A stretch of DNA of 45,308 nucleotides from Tritrichomonas foetus (GCA_001839685.1 MLAK01001304.1:98600-143907), one strand, 5' to 3'. Shown: positions 1 through 11,800, counted from the first letter of the stretch. Made by a program: numbers and translations. Notes: generated by a model from the sequence alone, not told the origin.

Positions 1-36
1 TTACATTCCTCCGTACACCACAAGGAATTTTATCAG

Positions 37-55
37 AGATGTGTATAAGAGACAG
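37..55 (+). other. Tn5 mosaic-end (Nextera adapter) remnant
   Basis: The 19-bp string AGATGTGTATAAGAGACAG is an exact Tn5 mosaic end as used in Nextera-type libraries. Bases 1-36 before it may be adapter, barcode or chimeric sequence, and genomic sequence probably starts at 56. This is a library artefact at a contig edge, not a native transposon: no transposase gene or second end is seen. Confidence 0.93.
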
Positions 56-2262
56 GAATAAGGATCTCTTTTTGAATCTCTGGGTCAAGATCATAAGATT
101 GTGATTTTGAATATATTATCATTTATTTCCGTTTTTCCAAAATGGAAATAATTTGATAGTGAATGCACGCAAAACACTCATATCTTCTTTCACAGTCTAT
201 TTTTTTCCGGATAAGTACCGAAAATAAAAAATTAAAAATTTCAAATCACAATAAAAAAAAATTCAAAAGACAGATTTTTAATTAATTTAAACGATAAGAA
301 GCAGACAAGTGGTATTTCATCATAACTGGATTGTAGGCAATTCGCTTGGTTACAACTCCCGCAAAAACGAAAATCAGATAATTTGCTGTATTGAGTCACG
401 CAGGAAGTTTTGGAAGTCTGTTTCTGTCCCGATGATGTGAATGATTCTGCTGCCTCCTTTGCCCGATTTTGACGCTCTTTGGTTTATTTTTAAAAGAAAT
501 TTCGAAAATTATTGATTTTTGAAAATAACATTTTTCTTCGACTTTTCTGAGATTTCGCGGTTTAAAACCATCAGGTATCATGCGATTTTTACGCCCTGAT
601 ATTAGCGCTCAGAAATGTTGGCTCACTGCGGTGAAAAAGCTAATTTACTGTTTTTCCAAATAACGTATTTTCAGCCGGAGTACCTTTAATCAATCCCAGA
701 TTTTTAAAAGGAGAAAATAAAGTTTAATTGCGAATAATTCTTTTTTCCAAGAGAAAAAGTATTACCTGAATTAGAAATCAATAACTTTGAATGGTCTTAT
801 TAATTGGTCAATTTTCAACAAAATTTACTGATCCTACGTCAATTTCTGAAATGATAGAACAACAATGTCCTGGACATATCGATGAATTAGCTTCAATATG
901 TAGCTTATGTGATATCTATCGAGAGGCAATAAGATTCATTTGAGCTGAGATTGAGTATAAGGCTAGTGAGAATTAATATTAATTCTATCAAAATTTCACA
1001 TAACATGTCTGCTTGGTTCCTTCATTAAATATGCGAGAAGACCCTTCGCCCATGAATCTATTTTGAAATTTTAATATGTCATTATATATTATGTATCTAA
1101 TACATTCAAGAAGTTAATTGAAAATTTGTTTTGGGATTAATCCCCGAGTATCGATACTCAGATTCTCTCACAAATTTCAATTCTTTGATATTTACCATTT
1201 TAAGCTACACTAAGTTAGTAATAAATACAAATGCAGCAAAAGTGAATCAACCACTTTGATGAAGGAATCACGATTTCGACTAAAATGTCCCTATTTACTC
1301 AAAACACGATTCCTTGATTTATTATTTACTTAATTTTATTATTACTGCCTATATTATTTTCGGACATAGTTTTAATGAATATGATATTGAGTTCACACTA
1401 GTCATAAAAACATAAGATACACATAAATATGGTAACATAGATTGCCATCTAAACGGCGTATCAATTCATATAGACTAAAAATCTATATAGCTAGTAATCC
1501 AAAATAAGATATTATGAAAATTACTAATTGCAATTTCACATATAATTGACAAATATCTTCTGACTAATGACAGTTATGTTTCAAAAATAGTTGTAGTTTC
1601 ACATCATTTATAAATTTTTGAGTTGAAAATGTCAGTATTGTTCTTATTCCCAAGCGGTCATGTAATTATCATATAAATTGGAGACTACAGTCTTTGGTTG
1701 ACATGGGAAGTGATATTAGGTACATTTTTCAACGTATATATCTTCACTGAAGTGTATTTATGTGATTAGTTAAAAATAAAGTCTGAATAATATATATGGT
1801 TAAGAATCTCAGTGTTAACTTAATAGAGACCATGTGGAAAATATTAGAGCATTGAAAATCTGGAATTACCATATTCAAAATCTATAAAACGTAATAGAAA
1901 AAGTGGAAAAATTGAATTCATGTGGAATTCCCATGGGGAATTGAGTACAGCCCATTTAAAATTGTGAAAGTTATTCAAATTTGAGATGTGTAGACCGTTT
2001 AGGTAAACTTTATAGTGAATAATCTTCAGTATCGCGGTTAATTTGAGGATTATTGAGCTTAACCGTATCCAAGAAAAAGTGAGGCTAGTGTTAATTCAAA
2101 TAATATAATTAAAAATTAATTTTGCATATATCTTGGAAAATATTATATTAATTCAAATAATTTTGGTAGAAAAGTTTTTAACTATATTAGTTAATTTAAA
2201 ATCATAAATTATTTTATACAACAATTAATTAAACAAAAAAATAGAAAAAACCGAATAAACAA
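56..2262. other. Intergenic, AT-rich, no supported gene
   Basis: About 2.2 kb of AT-rich DNA without a convincing gene. A 50-codon ATG reading frame at 791-943 (+) and a 61-codon frame at 396-581 (-) are present, but neither has recognisable domains. A short direct repeat of the type attaattcaaataat occurs near 2093 and 2147. The stretch may hold degraded gene remnants. Confidence 0.5.
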
Positions 2263-2598
2263 TCAGTTTTCAGATTGGATTAATGCTTCTGTGCCATCCT
2301 CTGCAGGGATGATAGTTACATTTGAACTAAATGGTTCTATTTTATCGATGTTCATATCAAACCATAAAATCAAGAGTTCTTTGTTTCTTTTGTAATTTCT
2401 GGGGAATTTAATTCCAAGCATTTTTGAAAAGATTGAAGCCAAACTCGTCAGACGATTTACTGAAATTTGGTTATTAAAAAACTTCATCACAAAATTCATT
2501 CCTCGGCTCCCTTCTGGTCGAAAATCTCCAAGAAGTTCTTGTGCAACACCTTTTTCGCCAAGTAGCTTTCGACTCGGTGCGTTCGATGTTCGTGGCAT
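2263..2598 (-). CDS. Small hypothetical protein (111 aa)
   Basis: Not recognised. The frame starts at an ATG at 2598, with a TTTCATTTTTT Inr-like element about 15 nt upstream on the minus strand, the usual trichomonad arrangement. The protein has a basic N-terminus (MPRTSNAPSRK), a mixed central segment with hydrophobic helices (NRLTSLASIFSKMLG) and an acidic tail. No signal peptide or membrane helix is obvious. It is divergent from the PG-rich repeat gene at 2855, so the two share the ~256 bp between them. Balanced composition and the promoter-like element argue for a real gene; function is unknown. Confidence 0.55.
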   Translation of the reverse strand: MPRTSNAPSRKLLGEKGVAQELLGDFRPEGSRGMNFVMKFFNNQISVNRLTSLASIFSKMLGIKFPRNYKRNKELLILWFDMNIDKIEPFSSNVTIIPAEDGTEALIQSEN

Positions 2599-2854
2599 GA
2601 TTTAAAAAAAAATGAAATCATTCAAATTCAATTTTTCATCTCATTGATGCATACAAAAAGTTTTATGAAAATTTATTCACAAAAAGTAAAAATGAAATTC
2701 ATGCCCATATTGGATAACCGCTGTAATTTAACCTTCAATAGGTTGAATGATGAACGTTTATTAAATTAATGATTATTCTTGTGAATGGTTTAACGTACAT
2801 TGATTAAAAATTCATCAACAAAAAATTGGATTATAGAAATTCTTCCAAAATCTG

Positions 2855-4231
2855 ATGTCTATTACCGCACTTGCTGAGACCCATTATGATTGGGCTTCAA
2901 AATCTACTCCTCGGCAAGTTGGTCCAGGAACTTACGAACCAAATTTCCAAAATACGCCAGAAGAAACGATTTTTCCATTCAGTTCAACAACAAGACGAGA
3001 GCTTTGGAATATACCCGATGCACCAAATATTGGGCCTGGATGCTACGAACCAAAGAAACGCGCGAAATCAAATATATCTACAATTCCTATGGACAGAAAC
3101 AATCGAGATTACTTTAAAGATTACAGAAATACGCCAAGTCCTGCTGACCATTCAGTGATTACTGAATGGGGAAAAAAGAAACCAGCAACAGGAATGACAA
3201 ATCGACCGCCTCGATATCAAAGAGATAATTTGTATATACCTGAACTAATTATTACCCCTGGTCCAGGAGAATATAATACTAATACCGACGGTCCAAGTAA
3301 AGGCACCAGCTTCGGTAAAAGTTTATCGCCACAAAGAATTCCAGAAAGGTACAACGGAATTCCAGGACCAGGAAAATATGGAAAAATTGAAACGCATATT
3401 CCGAATAGGCCATCTCCTGCTTTCAAAACTAAATCAAGAGGTGAACTTTTTCATGCAGCTGAATATGACGCCACAATGATAGGTCATGTTGCATGGACAG
3501 TTGAAGAGAATGAGCTGAGACCATTCAATTGTAATTCTAAACGAGAACTTCAATTCTTTATTCCAGACACGCCAGGTCCTGATGTTTATACTGCAAGAAA
3601 ACCCAAAAAACAACCAAAACAACAAGCTCAAGCATTTGGATCAAGCAGAGAGTTTTATGATTATGCAATGAATGATAATCCAGGACCAGGCTACTATGGT
3701 GAAGAAAAACCTAGAAAAACAAGGCCATCGTCCGCTAATAAAGCACAAAAAAAGGATATGTGGACAAGTGGTTTTATTACTCCATCAGCACCTGATTATG
3801 ATATCACTCGGACTGGATTTGCTGAGAAAAAAATTAAAATGAGAACACCAAATCCACAGTTTAAAGGTGAACCGGTTCTTCGTGATTGTCTAACTAATCG
3901 TGAACCTAATCCAGGACCAGCATTTTATGTGAAAGTATCAAAGAAAAATAAGCAAACTATTCCAAAACGAACTCGGTTCAAGGAAGGTGAATATATTAGT
4001 GGAATAAAAATGAGTCAAAATCCAGCACCAACAGATTATGATGCAACAATTGGTAAAGAAAAGAAAACAAAAGGCGGTGTTATTCGGAGGAATGCTAGGT
4101 TTGATCCAAAAGATCGAACACCAAAAGTTTCGCCTGCTTCTTATCAAAACAATAATTGTGATATGATTAAACCATCGTACAATGTTCGTTTTGATCCAGC
4201 CTTGAAAAAATCGAATAAATACAGAACCTAA
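2855..4231 (+). CDS. Sperm-tail PG-rich repeat (SHIPPO/ODF3-like) protein
   Basis: A 458-aa protein built of irregular repeats around the signature PGPGxY. Visible copies include PGTYEP near residue 25, GPGCYEP near 61, PGPGEYNT near 137, PGPGKYG near 170, PGPDVY near 240, NPGPGYYGEE near 275, NPGPAFY near 350 and weaker forms (APTDYD, SPASYQ) near the C-terminus. These are STPGR/SHIPPO repeats, known in outer-dense-fibre and axonemal proteins including microtubule inner proteins, so a role in trichomonad flagella or other microtubule structures is likely. There is no signal peptide or membrane segment; the protein is basic and proline-rich. The ATG at 2855 is the first in frame. Single exon. 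The repeat family is clear; the exact ortholog is not. Confidence 0.9.
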   Translation: MSITALAETHYDWASKSTPRQVGPGTYEPNFQNTPEETIFPFSSTTRRELWNIPDAPNIGPGCYEPKKRAKSNISTIPMDRNNRDYFKDYRNTPSPADHSVITEWGKKKPATGMTNRPPRYQRDNLYIPELIITPGPGEYNTNTDGPSKGTSFGKSLSPQRIPERYNGIPGPGKYGKIETHIPNRPSPAFKTKSRGELFHAAEYDATMIGHVAWTVEENELRPFNCNSKRELQFFIPDTPGPDVYTARKPKKQPKQQAQAFGSSREFYDYAMNDNPGPGYYGEEKPRKTRPSSANKAQKKDMWTSGFITPSAPDYDITRTGFAEKKIKMRTPNPQFKGEPVLRDCLTNREPNPGPAFYVKVSKKNKQTIPKRTRFKEGEYISGIKMSQNPAPTDYDATIGKEKKTKGGVIRRNARFDPKDRTPKVSPASYQNNNCDMIKPSYNVRFDPALKKSNKYRT

Positions 4232-4300
4232 CTTTTTTGTTTGTTTGTAAAAATTCGCACTCCATAATATTTGCTCTTTCTTTATTTTTCTTGTTTTAAA

Positions 4301-4407
4301 ATCATTAGTCATTAATAGAATTCATGAGTCATTAAGAGAATTCATGAGTCATTAAGAGAATTCATGAGTCATTAAGAGAATTCATGAGTCATTAAGAGAA
4401 TTCATGA
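4301..4407. repeat. 20-bp tandem repeat, about 5 copies
   Basis: Four exact copies of the 20-bp unit ttcatgagtcattaagagaa at 4321-4400, preceded by a degenerate copy (4301-4320) and followed by a partial one. Each junction creates an EcoRI-like GAATTC. The array lies between the convergent 3' ends of the PG-rich protein and the GRAM-like gene, in an intergenic stretch that holds nothing else. Confidence 0.95.
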
Positions 4408-4506
4408 TTAATTTTTGTTAAATGAAGCAATCAAAAGAAAAGAGAAAAATTCAGATCTAAAAAAAAATATCGTTTATCATAGTAGTAAATGATTTATCAA
4501 CAAAAC

Positions 4507-5523
4507 TTAGAGCTGGAAAAGTGCCGAAAAGATTTCTTGGGCCGATCCAAATCCGAATGGGTTCCATCTCTCTACAAATGCCAGTCCAAACATAGAAATA
4601 GTTAAAACGAATGCAGAATCAAAGAAAATGAACATTGCTGCAGTAGAAAGCAAAAACATGACTGTTTCAAGGGTCGATCTTGGATTTCTCCATAAGATTC
4701 GTTTTTTGAAACCCTCTGTGAAAATTTCATATGATCTTAGATAACTTTGGATTTGTGGTGATTCTTTGTTGAATAAATCCAAATTTGTCTTTCGTGGTCT
4801 TTTGGAGAAAATGAGTTGAAAGCCATATCTCGTAATGATTATTGATGACAACCCGCACACGAAAACACCAAAAGGTATGAAAAAGAATAAAATCGAGAAA
4901 ATTCCAATAATTGTTGATAATACAGCAAAAACAAAAAAGTCACCCATACTCATCATATTGCTGACGACATCAACAAGTCGAACAGGTGCTGGTGTGAAGT
5001 GATTTAGCATTTCAAATGTTGGATCCATGTCAACGGGCGGCTGTTCAACCAAATTGTCTTTATTGGCACTAACTGTTTGGTAGAAGCTGCCAATTGTATC
5101 TGACTCGATGAATCGCCGTTGAAGTGACAATGCGAGAGAATCGCAATCTATTTGACCATTTTCGAGGGCTGCAACAAGCTTCTTGGTTATTTCAAGGAAG
5201 GCCCTTTGCTGGTCTGGCTCCGGAATGAAAATGTTGAGCTCTCTCTGCTGCTCCTGGATCGAGAGAATTGAGCAAGATAAATATTCGCTCATATCCACAA
5301 TTTTGATCTCTGAAACGTCTGAAAGTACGATTATTTCGAGGTCAATTTTCTTGACTGTAGGTAAAACGAAGACATGGCGATTTGTCAAAAAAACAATTGC
5401 TGGAGTAATCGAAAATTGTTTTCCAATACCTTGGACAAGGTGGCAGCTTGGATCAGAAGAGATAATGAATTCATCAGATGCGAGTAAATCTTGAATAACT
5501 TCGTTTTTCACTGGTGCTGGCAT
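4507..5523 (-). CDS. GRAM/PH-like membrane protein
   Basis: A 338-aa protein. Residues about 10-125 look like a divergent GRAM/PH-type lipid-binding module: alternating beta-like segments such as FIISSDPSCHLVQG and AIVFLTNRHVFVLPT, then a helix rich in L, V and A. After a linker, two long hydrophobic hairpins follow at about 195-240 and 288-330, resembling the C-terminal membrane anchors of GRAMD4-like or reticulon-like proteins. No signal peptide. A role at the ER or an organelle contact is inference from architecture. The ATG at 5523 is preceded by TTTTTCTTCAT, Inr-like. It converges with the PG-rich gene across the 20-bp repeat. The membrane topology is more secure than the GRAM label. Confidence 0.75.
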   Translation of the reverse strand: MPAPVKNEVIQDLLASDEFIISSDPSCHLVQGIGKQFSITPAIVFLTNRHVFVLPTVKKIDLEIIVLSDVSEIKIVDMSEYLSCSILSIQEQQRELNIFIPEPDQQRAFLEITKKLVAALENGQIDCDSLALSLQRRFIESDTIGSFYQTVSANKDNLVEQPPVDMDPTFEMLNHFTPAPVRLVDVVSNMMSMGDFFVFAVLSTIIGIFSILFFFIPFGVFVCGLSSIIITRYGFQLIFSKRPRKTNLDLFNKESPQIQSYLRSYEIFTEGFKKRILWRNPRSTLETVMFLLSTAAMFIFFDSAFVLTISMFGLAFVERWNPFGFGSAQEIFSALFQL

Positions 5524-6246
5524 ATGAAGAAAAATCTATGTTTGACTTTTTGTTTGGTTATATGGTCGTGAATTGTATTGTGACCATATATATTTTGAAA
5601 AAGATGAGTAATAAAATACAAATGAAAAAAAAAATGATCGAATAAATGATCGTTCTGTCAAATAGTGAATTTCTATTTTACAAAATGAGAAGATATAATA
5701 AATGTATTTGTAATAACAAACAAGAAACATATTGAGGGAATTACTCGTTTGTGAATACTTTCTCAACAAGAATTCGGAATAATGCAATATTAGATTATTT
5801 GTTTTAGCTAAGTCCTTGAGTAAAAGGAAAATAAATTGTATGTATCTTTGAAATGAACTTATAATATAATTTTAGTGAAAAGAAAATATTTAAATAAATT
5901 GATATTCCATACACTTCCATATTGTGATAATATTTCAATGCTGTTTACAATTCATTACAAAAAGTTTTAATTTCATCAATGATTCAGGTCATTTTTAAAA
6001 ATGGCTTATCGATTGAATGTGGATGTCTCTCAAACATTTTTTCTATGAGTTTTCAGAATTTTCCTAAATATGCCGTTTATTAAGAAGTGTACCCTTACAA
6101 CTACTTTATATAAAGTGAACAAAATTAATAAACTATAGAATAGAAATAGAATAGAATAAATAAGATAGATAATGGAAAGAATAGCAAATTTGATTGAAGA
6201 TTTGAATTGCGCAAATGTCGGATCACAAATAAAAAGTGGATTATCA
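5524..6246. other. Intergenic, no supported gene
   Basis: AT-rich sequence between the start of the GRAM-like gene and the 3' end of the next minus-strand gene. Frames of 83 and 93 codons on the minus strand are rich in F, I, Y and K with no domain, and look like chance AT-rich frames. A run of taga/aata-type motifs lies near 6130-6170. Confidence 0.5.
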
Positions 6247-6657
6247 CTATTTATCATCTTCTGTTTTAGAATTCTTCTTTCTATTTCGCCTTTTTTGTCT
6301 CTTTTGGACATTTTTCAGGTATTTTGGATATGCTTGATAAATCTCCCAGAATTTTGACACCTGTGGTGATGCTACCGTACTTGTTATGAGTGGTCTTTTG
6401 ATTTCGACTGAGCCATTTAGTGCGGAAAGATCTTCGCCTGACGATACCCACGATGGAACTATTGAAAATGGATTAAAATCTGCCAGATTTTCTGTCGGAA
6501 AAGATGCAGCAAAAGCGCCTGAATCTTTTGTCGGAAATGAAAGAATTTTTGACGATGATATTGGATTCTGGTCGAAACTGGAATTTGCGTGATATATTTC
6601 AGGATCGATGTAAAATCTGTTGTTCATTTCCATCGATGCAGAATGAACAAGTGCCAT
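6247..6657 (-). CDS. Small hypothetical protein with basic tail (136 aa)
   Basis: Not recognised. The first ATG in frame is at 6657; the frame is open a few codons further but without another ATG. The N-terminal two thirds are polar and serine-rich (SFPTKDSGAFAASFPTENL near the middle), and the C-terminus is strongly basic (KNVQKRQKRRNRKKNSK), resembling a nuclear localisation or nucleic-acid-binding tail. An Inr-like AATCATAAAG lies about 20 nt upstream. Balanced codon use separates it from the overlapping chance frames. Function unknown; a nuclear location is only a guess from the basic tail. Confidence 0.55.
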   Translation of the reverse strand: MALVHSASMEMNNRFYIDPEIYHANSSFDQNPISSSKILSFPTKDSGAFAASFPTENLADFNPFSIVPSWVSSGEDLSALNGSVEIKRPLITSTVASPQVSKFWEIYQAYPKYLKNVQKRQKRRNRKKNSKTEDDK

Positions 6658-7108
6658 AGTTTCCAAATTGATAGCCACCTTTATGATTTTTCATGGCCAA
6701 AAAAGTATTCAATTTTACCACGAACTCTGTTTTTCCCCTCAATTTTCGGATCTGATAATTGAGAAAAATTGTGTTAAACCTGTAATAAACTATTTAAACC
6801 TTTGACCTCGATTCTTATTACCTCAATTTTTGTTTCATTTTTGAATATAATAAAGTGTTAAACCAGTTTTTGAATCATATAGTTTTGAATATTTTCACTT
6901 TTGAATGTTCTCACTACGACTTTCTGATCATTCAAAAAAAATCTTTATTTCAATAGTTTATGGAGAAATAATGATTCACACAAGGTAAATTCTTAAAAAC
7001 ATTAGGTGAATTTGTTTTTCATATTCTTCTCAAAATTTCGAATGTGTCTCAGAAATGCATAATTATTTGAATACATTATTCAAAAATTGAAAAAAATGAT
7101 TAATATTC
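6658..7108. promoter_or_regulatory. Divergent intergenic region upstream of Myb gene
   Basis: The 451 bp between the divergent starts at 6657 (-) and 7109 (+) must hold the promoters of both. It is AT-rich with several TTTTGAAT repeats around 6839-6925. No element can be assigned with certainty. Confidence 0.4.
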
Positions 7109-8542
7109 ATGCTTCCCGCTGCACCCATCCAAATGAAAAATCTTTCGATAAATTCGCTTCCAGGTCAGCAAAAGAAGAAAAAGGCTCGCCACAAGTTCAC
7201 GAAAGAAGAAGACGAAAAACTACTCAGCCTCGTCAAGCAATACGGAAAAAGCTGTTGGAATTTTGTCGCCCAGAATATGAACGGTCTGACAGCCCGCCAA
7301 TGTCGCGAACGATATAAAGATTACCTCAGCCCAGGCATACGCAACGAAGTCTGGACGCTCGAGGAGGAGAAATTGCTCCAGCAAAAATATTCAGAATACG
7401 GTCCGAAATGGACAACCATCGCTAAATTCTTCGATTCGAGAACAGACGTCAATATAAAGAACCACTGGACCATTATGTCCCAGCGGATTGCGAAATCACA
7501 AAAAATCGAAAAAGAAAAGGAAAAACTATTTCAACAACTCGATCCAGTAGCACTGAAAAATTATTCACGGCTTTCGGCACAAAAAAATGCTCCGATGAGG
7601 ATTTTTCCAACAATTCCATCAAATATCTCATCAAATGTTGTTCCCCAAAGTATTCCAACGAATCTTCAACCAAACATACCTGTAAATATACCTGCTAATA
7701 TCCCGGTTAATATGACTAATAATGTTCCTGTTGCTCTTCCTTCTTCTTCAATTCCTCTTCCGTCCAGTTTGTCTGCTCTTCATCAGAATAATTTGGCCCC
7801 TAATTTGACCAATATTATTCCATCGTCATTACCGATTAGACAACCGAATGTTATTTCACAGAACATTCAACCAAATGTAAGTCCTCCAATTTCATCTATC
7901 CCAACTCAACCAGTAATTGCACCAACAACTTCTATTTCCAATGTCAATCCTAACTCACACTCAAGCTCAAATTCATCATCAAGTCATATTACAGTAAACA
8001 TAAATAGTAATCCAGCAACCAAATCAAGTGTTGCAACATCAAGAACGATGAATAATAAGTCATATAATAATATTAATAGTAATAACAATAGCACAATAAG
8101 TATGAATAGTCTCAACCATATCACAAACAACATGAATGATAACGACAATTTCAACTCAAATGGCACTAATAATAATACTAACAACGTCATTAATGTAAAT
8201 ATTAATTTATCAAACAATCACAACAACAATGTCAACAACACTAATAGTATTGGTAATATAAACACAAATATTAATACGGTAAGCAGCCCTGCGAAACTGA
8301 TTCCCCTTCAGCTGCTCAATCCCCAAATTGGAACACCAGAGCAGCCAAGAGCATTTCCAGGGATGTCCCCTATTCAACCATACCCACTCATACCACCATT
8401 CATCCAACAACCTGGTCGAGAAAGGCAAAGCTTCTCTTTACCTAATAATGATCCTGATAAAGACATTTTTGAGGCAGTACCTGGGTCCATTGACGCTATA
8501 GAAATCGAGACACGTCCATATGATATCAAATCGGTGGAGTAA
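7109..8542 (+). CDS. R2R3 Myb-like DNA-binding protein
   Basis: A 477-aa protein. Two SANT/Myb repeats lie at about 25-75 (FTKEEDEKLLSLVKQYG, then CWNFVAQNMNGLTARQCRERY) and 78-130 (VWTLEEEKLLQQKYSEYG, then KWTTIAKFFDSRTDVNIKNHW). The spaced tryptophans and the IKNHW recognition helix are typical of R2R3 Myb. The remaining ~330 residues are low-complexity, first rich in P, I, N and S, then an Asn/Ser-rich stretch, ending in an acidic segment. Trichomonads have many small Myb factors, some controlling iron-responsive genes; this one is longer because of its tail. Predicted nuclear transcription factor. The ATG at 7109 is the first in frame; a second at 7130 is possible. Single exon. Confidence 0.92.
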   Translation: MLPAAPIQMKNLSINSLPGQQKKKKARHKFTKEEDEKLLSLVKQYGKSCWNFVAQNMNGLTARQCRERYKDYLSPGIRNEVWTLEEEKLLQQKYSEYGPKWTTIAKFFDSRTDVNIKNHWTIMSQRIAKSQKIEKEKEKLFQQLDPVALKNYSRLSAQKNAPMRIFPTIPSNISSNVVPQSIPTNLQPNIPVNIPANIPVNMTNNVPVALPSSSIPLPSSLSALHQNNLAPNLTNIIPSSLPIRQPNVISQNIQPNVSPPISSIPTQPVIAPTTSISNVNPNSHSSSNSSSSHITVNINSNPATKSSVATSRTMNNKSYNNINSNNNSTISMNSLNHITNNMNDNDNFNSNGTNNNTNNVINVNINLSNNHNNNVNNTNSIGNINTNINTVSSPAKLIPLQLLNPQIGTPEQPRAFPGMSPIQPYPLIPPFIQQPGRERQSFSLPNNDPDKDIFEAVPGSIDAIEIETRPYDIKSVE

Positions 8543-8835
8543 CTTTAAATCATTATTTGTATTAATGTTTGTTTTGTGTTTTTAATAATAGTAAACTATT
8601 TGATCGAATTTATAGTTTGTTTTTAGACCTTTTATATATTTAATGTTTTGTTTTGGTTCGGGGCTTTTGTTTTCTAGGTCTCTGGACTAATAGTCAATAA
8701 CTCTGCATAGAATCAAAGAAAAATTCAACAGAGAAATAAATATTCTAATTTTGAATTCCAGATTCCAGACATATTGTAAAAAGAAATAAAATAAAACTAT
8801 AAAAATGAATATCAGCTCTTTAATAAATAAATCAA

Positions 8836-11800
8836 TTAGGAAATAATAATGTTATGTAATTTTTCCTTCACAGCATTGAAGCTTGCTGCTATCATGAAGT
8901 GAAGAGATTTCATTTGTTCGGATACAATGATATCATCAATTTCAATGGCTTTATCCAATATTTCTATTTGTTCTTTTATTGATTCCTTTAGAATAGTTAC
9001 TTTTTGGGTGTTTTGTTGGTCATTTGAAAAGTCACTGTTTAGAATAAACGAATCAATGCATTTTTTAGTTGCTCCTTTTAATAAATCTTTAACGGTAACA
9101 TTTAAAGTGGTTGTAAAGATTGCTCCAAGACCACTTTCAATAACATCTGAGAGGGTTCCTCTTTCGTTCTTCTTGCGTAAATAATAATTATCAATTTTAA
9201 TATCAGCTGTTTTCCTCTTAATGGTCACAATTGCAGTTTCGATTGGCTCTAACTGTCTTTTGATAGATTTATCAACATCAATTTCAACTCGATAGTTTAA
9301 GCATGGAAAACTTTCCTTTGTGTAATAAAAGAATTGCTCCATTGAGTTGATTTTTGTATTATCTTTAATAAATTTCTCGTATCTGAAAATGTGGGGATTT
9401 TTATGAATTTCAAAACGGTACTGATATTTCATTTGATTCGAACTTGGCTTGATATAAAATGGATCATTTGCTTCTTCTTCTAAAGCAACTGTAAGTGGAT
9501 ACACTTGAATATATGGATCTTTATCATTTGGTGGTAAATCAGATCCAACTTTCCCAATAGGGAATTTTCCAGATAATTCATCCATAAAAGTTTGTAACTC
9601 AACATTTGCGGGGCGTCGATAAACAAACGAACGATTCTTATAATAATTTTCATCAAAACCTTCACCAGAAAATCTGACAAAATAAAAGTTAGAGTATTTT
9701 CTATCTTGTGTTGTAATATTATTATACAATTTAGCTTCATTGTCCATAATGGTTTTCATAATGTCATAATACTTGAAAGGTTTTACAACATCATTGCGCA
9801 ACTTTTTAACAATATCCAACCCATATTCATCATATTTAGCACGCATATAAAGATTAATAACCTTTAGCAGAACTTTACTATGAAGTTGAATTCCACTTTT
9901 AGCTCCATCAATTTGGAATTGCTTTTCAAGTAAATTATGATCCACTGGAATATAATTAAGAAGCATTACATAGGCTTGAGCGGCTTCTAAGAAGTTTTCA
10001 CATGTTAAATGTAACTCTGCTTGTTTTAAGATACATTGGGATAGGATCTTTGGATTATCTGCTTCTTTGCTGGCATTAATTACAATATTAATTGCTTCTG
10101 ACAATTTGTCTGAATTGCGTGATAAAGCATTTTTATCAGCAAACAATGTTTGGATATCTTTGAGAGATAATATAATTTTTGAATAATGATCAAGGAAAGT
10201 TTTTACTTCTGGTGATGCATCTTCATTATACTTAAATGTATTAAGAAGTTGTTCAAAGCCGGGATATTTCGCAAGATTATGAACTGCTTCAAGTGTTGGA
10301 TTTAGAATATTTTTAGGGTTGCCATTCAATTTTATATCAGTTTTGACTAATTTGTAAAACATCCACCTGAGATCCTTTGTATCATGAAGTAAACAGCAAT
10401 GAAGTAATGGTGATAATAAAACAGGAGCAACTTTTTCTTCTTTTGGAAGTGATTCAAATAATTTCTTGCAAGTTTTATAGTCATTTGTAATTGGATAAAT
10501 GATTGTATTCATTCCATTATCAAGAGCGTTTGGTCCTTTAGTCGAAGAAAGTATTGATAACGACAAATATGTTTCTATAATTCGAATTTTATCTTCTTTT
10601 GGCTCTTGTGAACTTTTCATTATATTCTTAAGCTTCTTCTTTTCTATTAAAACAACATTGGAATATACAAACATTCTCACTTGAGGACTAAGCAAATCTG
10701 AGTGTACTAATTCTAATAAATAATCCAATGAGAAATTATCAGGAAATGTATATGCAATGATCAAAAGAAGTCTTGACATATTGGTCACATTGTTCTCTGC
10801 AACTTTTCTTGCTGCTGCACTTGTTGATGTTTGCATCATCACACCATCTCTTTTGAAGCAGTCATATAGGAGCTCTATAAATTGAACGATAAAGTTATTT
10901 CTTACTGCTAAGAATAGAGATGAAAGAATTGGCACAATGAAAGTCACACAATGTGGCATTGATGAAGCTTTAGTAAGTTCACTAGTATATGTATTCTCCA
11001 AAATTGCTCTGGCCTTTGGATCAGTCCAGCATCTGCTTCGTGCAAGACTCAATAAAACTCTCATTTTGGACTTATCTAAAGGTACTTGCTTTCTATCCTC
11101 TGGAACGAATCTGATTGATGAAATAAATTTGACAACAATATTGGAAACAAAAACAGGATCAATGCATTGGAGAAGCGAAATAATCATTGAAGCAAAATGC
11201 TGAAGAATCAATTGTTGATTTGTGAAAACAAAGCCTTTTCGTTGAACATTTGCATCTGATGGAACATCAGCAACGATTTCTGATAATCTTTTGAAAAATC
11301 GTTCTAATTGTTCAATAACAGCATTAAAATCAACTTCTTCAGTTAATTGTTTGATTAACACTGTTCTCATTGACATATTAATAAAATACGATGAACACTT
11401 CACACTATTACGAAAATTTTGAGTTGTATCATCAGAATAAATCATTTCCAATAATAATGGAATCATTCTTTCATAAAGGTGAGTCAGGTGAGCATGATTA
11501 CTGGTTGATTTAGCTGGATTAAATTGTTCATTAATTACTTCATTGATTTGTTGGACATAATCTGGTCTTCCCCTTGTTAGGATTTCCGAAAAAATAAACA
11601 CTAACTGATCAAAGGCAATTTTACTGTATTCTGGTTTTGAGGAAATGATCATTGCTAAATTTGTAGCTAATTTTTTAAAGAATTTACTCCATTCTGCCAT
11701 TCCAGGTTGAGTGAAATTTTTAATGATGCTTTCAAGCTCATTTTCAAATCGTTGATAATACAACAATTTATATAGTGGTTCAAAAGGAGTTAATACTGTG

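Noticed and set aside
37..55. Native Tn5-type transposon end
   Set aside because: Exact match to the engineered mosaic end used in sequencing libraries, at the contig edge, with no transposase.
396..581. 61-codon minus-strand frame
   Set aside because: Lysine/arginine-rich, no domain, no initiator close to its ATG.
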